A stretch of 64,000 bases of DNA from Candidatus Bathyarchaeota archaeon A05DMB-2 (GTDB lineage: Archaea; Thermoproteota; Bathyarchaeia; Bathyarchaeales; Bathycorpusculaceae), in the NCBI GenBank assembly GCA_018475625.1, contig JAAKEZ010000011.1, positions 1 through 64,000 of the forward strand, read 5' to 3'. The number at the start of each line of letters is the position of its first letter. Position 1 is the first letter of the stretch. A program made the position numbers and the translations under genes. This document shows, piece by piece, positions 60,956-64,000 of this stretch. Under the pieces are notes generated by a model. The model was given only the letters and a program-made list of their open reading frames with translations. It was not told the DNA's origin and did no database searches.

Positions 60956-61963
60956 ATGAAATTGAAAGGGTTTGATTTTGAAGAGGAAAGAATCAAGCAG
61001 GAAATAGTGAAACTCGATGCAAAACGGGTTCTGCTTCAATTGCCTGAAGGACTAAAGCCTGAAGCACCTCGCTTAGCAAAGGTTGTTGAAAAGGCAGGTG
61101 CCCTTCCCGTAATCTCTGCTGACCCGTGTTATGGCGCTTGCGACTTGGCGACCTCTGAAGCCCAGAGTTTAGATGCCGACCTCATCGTGCATTTTGGTCA
61201 TTCTAAGCTGGTTAAGCATGAAGCGGTTCCAACCGTTTATATTGAAGCCAGAGCAACTGTGACGGTTGACGACGCTGTAGAGGCTTCGCTTCCGCTGTTG
61301 ATCAGATGGAGCAAAATTGGCTTAGCAACCACGGTGCAGCATTTGCAGACGCTCGCGGAAGCCAGGGAACTTCTCGTCAGGGCTGGGAAAACCGTGGTAA
61401 TCGGCGACGCTGGACGAATGAACTACGCGGGACAAGTGATTGGCTGCGACTACAGCAACGTTAAATCCATCGCTAACGATGTTGAAGCTTTCCTTTTCAT
61501 CGGTGGCGGTAGCTTCCACGCGTTGGGCATTGCGCTCAGCACGGCTAAACCCACGGTAATCGCAGACCCTTACGACAAGCGTGCGTACTCGATAGATGAT
61601 GAAGCACAAAAGGTTCTGAAGCAACGCTGGGCGTGCATAGAAGAAGCGTGTCGCGCCAAAACTTTCGGTGTTCTTGTGGGCTTAAAGCTTGGACAGAAAC
61701 GTTTTGACGATGCCGTAAGAGTCAAGGAAACTGCTGAGAAGAACGGGAAAACCGCTGTTCTCTTGTCGGTCAGAGAAGTTGTTCCCGAAGCGCTACTAGA
61801 GTTTCCGACAGTCGATGCATACGTTAACACTGCTTGCCCAAGGATATCTCTGGAAGCCCCCTCAAAATTTTCTAAGCCAGTGCTGACGGTGAACGAGTTT
61901 AGGGTGGTTTCTGGCGAATCTTCATGGGAAAACCTGCTCAAAAAAGGCTTGTTCGAAAGTTAG
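60956..61963 (+). CDS. dph2: Diphthamide synthesis radical enzyme Dph2
   Basis: About 335 residues. Transfers the aminocarboxypropyl group of SAM to a histidine of aEF2. The three Cys ligands of its non-canonical 4Fe-4S cluster are visible: DPCYGACD (near 66), VIGCDYSN (near 162) and NTACPRIS (near 288). ATG 60956 (MKLKGFDFEEERI) is chosen over TTG/ATG 60938 because the conserved N-terminus begins there. Overlaps the next gene by 40 bp. Confidence 0.9.
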   Translation: MKLKGFDFEEERIKQEIVKLDAKRVLLQLPEGLKPEAPRLAKVVEKAGALPVISADPCYGACDLATSEAQSLDADLIVHFGHSKLVKHEAVPTVYIEARATVTVDDAVEASLPLLIRWSKIGLATTVQHLQTLAEARELLVRAGKTVVIGDAGRMNYAGQVIGCDYSNVKSIANDVEAFLFIGGGSFHALGIALSTAKPTVIADPYDKRAYSIDDEAQKVLKQRWACIEEACRAKTFGVLVGLKLGQKRFDDAVRVKETAEKNGKTAVLLSVREVVPEALLEFPTVDAYVNTACPRISLEAPSKFSKPVLTVNEFRVVSGESSWENLLKKGLFES

Positions 61964-62622
61964 ACCTGGAACGGTTTCTGTCCCAGATAGAACCGCATCC
62001 TTCTCCACGGGCGAGTCTTGAGCAGTACACCATCTCGGAAGTGATTGCAGCGTCGATGCTGTACTTAGCCGCTTACGTGAACGACGATGTTGTTGGCAAG
62101 AATGTTTTGGATCTGGGTTGCGGCACTGGGCGTCTGGCTCTGGGCGCTGCATTTCTGGGGGCGAGAAGTGTTGTGGGAATCGACATTGACAAGGTAGCAA
62201 TAAGGAGTGCTTGGACTACCTCGAAGAAATTTGGGTTTCGAGGTGTCCAATGGATTGTCGGTGACATTAGCGCAGTCACTGGCACGTTTAACACAGTCCT
62301 TCAGAATCCGCCGTTTGGCGTGCAGAAACGCGCTGCTGACCGTAAGTTTTTGGAGAAAGCGCTGGAAGTAGGCGCCAAGGTTTACTCGCTTCACAATCAC
62401 CCAAGCACAGACAAGCAGCTGGTAAAGCAGCTTAGGGCGGATAAGGGATGCTTGTTGCAGGTTGCGCCTTCGCCGTTTTTGGAGAGGTTTGTTGAGAAGC
62501 ACGGGGGTTCGGTTGAAGCGGTTTACGCCCTGTTGATGACTATTCCGAGGATGTTTGATTTTCACATGAAAGCTAAGCATGACTTTGTGGTTGACCTGTA
62601 CATTTTAAAACGGCACAGCTAG
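61924..62622 (+). CDS. METTL5-like rRNA m6A methyltransferase
   Basis: A 232-aa SAM methyltransferase. LEQYTISEVIAASMLYLAA (near 38), VLDLGCGTGRLALGAAFLGARSVVGIDID (near 60, SAM) and VLQNPPFGVQKRAADRKFLE (near 121, the NPPF catalytic motif of amino-methylating enzymes). The layout matches the METTL5 family, which makes m6A in small-subunit rRNA. It begins inside the 3' end of dph2, indicating coupling. Confidence 0.85.
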   Translation: MGKPAQKRLVRKLDLERFLSQIEPHPSPRASLEQYTISEVIAASMLYLAAYVNDDVVGKNVLDLGCGTGRLALGAAFLGARSVVGIDIDKVAIRSAWTTSKKFGFRGVQWIVGDISAVTGTFNTVLQNPPFGVQKRAADRKFLEKALEVGAKVYSLHNHPSTDKQLVKQLRADKGCLLQVAPSPFLERFVEKHGGSVEAVYALLMTIPRMFDFHMKAKHDFVVDLYILKRHS

Positions 62623-62727
62623 CTTAACAGGCGCTTTTTTGCAGCCTTTTCTGGTTCTGGTAATCAAAAGGTTTATTGAGTAGCGTAGAAACTTACAGAT
62701 ATACCCATTCAAAAAGCGTTCCATTCG

Positions 62728-62735
62728 CTTATATC
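62728..62735 (+). promoter_or_regulatory. TATA-like box of the csl4-rpoL operon
   Basis: CTTATATC about 22-29 bp before the csl4 ATG, consistent with a leaderless transcript. Confidence 0.45.
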
Positions 62736-62756
62736 TCACAGTAAAAGGGAAAACAC

Positions 62757-63338
62757 ATGAGTTTAAAAGCATCTGAACAGAAGAGTGGTCAAATAGTTTT
62801 ACCTGGAGAACGCCTCGGCGTCATCGAAGAATACATACCAGACTCTGGAACGTACGTCAAAGACGGCGTGATTTACTCCAAAATTATCGGTCGCGCGCTG
62901 ATGGATATGTTGAACAAACGCGTTTCCGTGTACCCAATAGTCAGTGGCGTAACCGTCCCAAAAGTATCAGATACCGTGGTGGGGCAGGTTGGGAACGCCC
63001 AGTCAGACAACGTTCTAGTGCGTATTTTCAAGGTAGGTCCAAAGAAAATCTCGGGCGTTTTCACAGGCATCCTCCACATATCCGACGCGCATGATCGATA
63101 TATGAAATCTATGAACGACGTGTGCAAGCCTGGCGATATCATACGGGCTAAAGTCATAAGCGACAAGAACCAGATTTATCACTTATCAACCGCCAACAAA
63201 GACTTAGGCGTGTTGTATGGTTTCTGTTCGCGATGCGGGAACTTGCTGGAGACGAAACGGCAAGAGATGCAGTGTCCGAAGTGCAGCAACGTTGAGAGAC
63301 GCAAGACCGCTTCGGATTATGGAAAAGAGGAGCTGTAA
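62757..63338 (+). CDS. csl4: Exosome RNA-binding subunit Csl4
   Basis: A 193-aa cap protein of the archaeal RNA exosome. An N-terminal LPGERLGVIEEYIPDSGTYVKDGVIYSKI barrel is followed by an S1-type OB fold (about 65-150) and a C-terminal zinc ribbon FCSRCGNLLETKRQEMQCPKCSN (near 158-181). Ends 5 bp before rpoL. Confidence 0.93.
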   Translation: MSLKASEQKSGQIVLPGERLGVIEEYIPDSGTYVKDGVIYSKIIGRALMDMLNKRVSVYPIVSGVTVPKVSDTVVGQVGNAQSDNVLVRIFKVGPKKISGVFTGILHISDAHDRYMKSMNDVCKPGDIIRAKVISDKNQIYHLSTANKDLGVLYGFCSRCGNLLETKRQEMQCPKCSNVERRKTASDYGKEEL

Positions 63339-63343
63339 CAAAA

Positions 63344-63625
63344 ATGAAAGTTAAAGTTCTGAAAAAAACAGGAAACGAGCTTAAAATCGAAATTGAGGGC
63401 TCAGGCCACGGCCTCTGCAACTTGCTGCAGAAGAATCTTCTTGAAGATAAAAACGTGGATATGGCAGGCTACGACGTGCCACATCCATTGGCGTCGAACC
63501 CTGTGATTTACGTCAGGATGAAGGGCAACGCCAAGCCTGAAGAGGCTTTGAGAAAGGCTGCGGAGAAAGCACGTGAAGCCAACGATGCCTTCAGCAAAGA
63601 GCTGGATAGGGCTCTTAAAGCCTGA
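63344..63625 (+). CDS. rpoL: RNA polymerase subunit L (Rpb11)
   Basis: A 93-aa assembly subunit pairing with RpoD. LKIEIEGSGHGLCNLLQKNLLEDKNVDMAGYDVPHPLASNPVIYVRM is the diagnostic Rpb11 pattern. Co-transcribed with csl4. Confidence 0.95.
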   Translation: MKVKVLKKTGNELKIEIEGSGHGLCNLLQKNLLEDKNVDMAGYDVPHPLASNPVIYVRMKGNAKPEEALRKAAEKAREANDAFSKELDRALKA

Positions 63626-63720
63626 TTTTCTCTTTCAGCGGAAGAAGAGGCATCATAGGCTTGGCTCTCGGTAAGCTTATAACGTGGTCGGCATAAAATC
63701 TAATCTACCGTGAAGCCGTT

Positions 63721-64000
63721 TTGAAACCCAAATGTTTCCGTGTCGTCAAGCCTGAAATTCGTGTTTTGGGAGTGGATGATGGAAAATTCGTTCCGCATGT
63801 GAAGGGGCAGGTGCTGGTTGTGGGCGTAGTTTTTCGAGGCGGCTACTGGCTTGACGGGGTTCTGCACACGAGAGTAGATGTGGACGGTTTTGACGCTACT
63901 GACAAAATAGCGGCTATGATAACGTGTTCATCTCACTGCAAACAATTGCGAGTGGTGATGCTGAACGGGATAACGTTTGCCGGCTTCAACGTGGTGGATA
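63721..64000 (+). CDS. DUF99-type protein, N-terminal part (cut by window edge)
   Basis: An open frame from TTG 63721 to the window end: LKPKCFRVVKPEIRVLGVDDGKF, then VLVVGVVFRGGYWLDGVLHTRVDVDGFDAT and LRVVMLNGITFAGFNVVD. This matches the archaeal DUF99 family, related to endonuclease V and possibly acting on uracil-type DNA lesions. A stop at 63694-63696 limits alternative starts. The catalytic half is only partly visible. Confidence 0.8.
   Translation, partial: MKPKCFRVVKPEIRVLGVDDGKFVPHVKGQVLVVGVVFRGGYWLDGVLHTRVDVDGFDATDKIAAMITCSSHCKQLRVVMLNGITFAGFNVVD

Noticed and set aside
63616-63662. Box C/D-like candidate on the minus strand after rpoL
   Set aside because: ATGATGC and one CTGA with an 11-nt gap lie inside a short inverted repeat, but no D box closes the terminal stem and no C' exists. 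Kept only as a possible hairpin.
1-64000. CRISPR arrays, rRNA genes, insertion sequences
   Set aside because: No regularly spaced repeat blocks, no rRNA-like conserved strings and no transposase genes were seen by eye.

Overview
The window is a stretch of archaeal chromosome carrying one integrated genetic element. Archaeal hallmarks are the two-subunit D-family DNA polymerase, Orc1/Cdc6, NurA-HerA, GGGP synthase, aIF5A, SRP54, Pus10, L21e, L10e, Rpb4/RpoF, RpoL, Csl4, Nob1, Sec61-beta, Dph2 and an Elf1-type zinc ribbon. PolD together with an otherwise TACK-like informational set excludes a classical crenarchaeon. A Bathyarchaeia-like lineage is my best guess, but it is an inference from gene content only.

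Layout. (1) 1-7.8 kb is a probable genome-defence/modification island: a DUF1156-type DNA methylase (-) divergent from a DUF499-type AAA+ ATPase, an unrecognised 228-aa protein, an RmuC-like protein and a tiny zinc protein. The sense strands here are unusually A+C-rich. (2) 8.4-15.56 kb is an integrated plasmid or virus. It has two leftward DNA-binding regulators and a tight rightward operon (AbrB-like protein, prim-pol/AAA+ replication protein, several tiny proteins, tyrosine integrase). The operon ends 34 bp short of the encoded 3' end of an intron-containing tRNA-Ser(CGA), the likely attachment site. (3) 15.7-25.6 kb is the replication/repair neighbourhood: uridine phosphorylase, a PhoU-like regulator, PolD small subunit, Orc1/Cdc6, an intergenic origin with three ORB-like boxes, a winged-helix protein, nurA and herA. 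(4) 25.6-27 kb holds two unknown genes among repeated TGTGAYN heptamers. (5) 27-33.3 kb: nitrilase-family protein, NAD synthetase, Elf1, GGGP synthase and PolD large subunit. (6) 33.3-64 kb: housekeeping clusters, notably SRP54-Pus10-L21e-RpoF-DUF655-KsgA-HemK2, L10e-PEP synthase and Dph2-METTL5-like-Csl4-RpoL. This part also holds a bacterial-type MetK, two tandem radical SAM proteins and two pseudogenes.

Non-coding highlights: an exact 12-bp motif (ATGTACGTAGTA) present six times between 9.2 and 23 kb on both strands and in different reading frames; a 50-nt structured element present twice (16.7 and 55.7 kb) with 42/50 identity and a compensatory base change; a box C/D guide RNA at 39,977-40,037; and the ORB-bearing origin at about 21.1-21.6 kb.

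The replication genes form one functional neighbourhood with the origin, and the integrated element sits about 6 kb from it. The most promising candidates for something undescribed are the 12-bp motif, the duplicated structured element, the TGTGAYN regulon and the DUF1156/DUF499 island.
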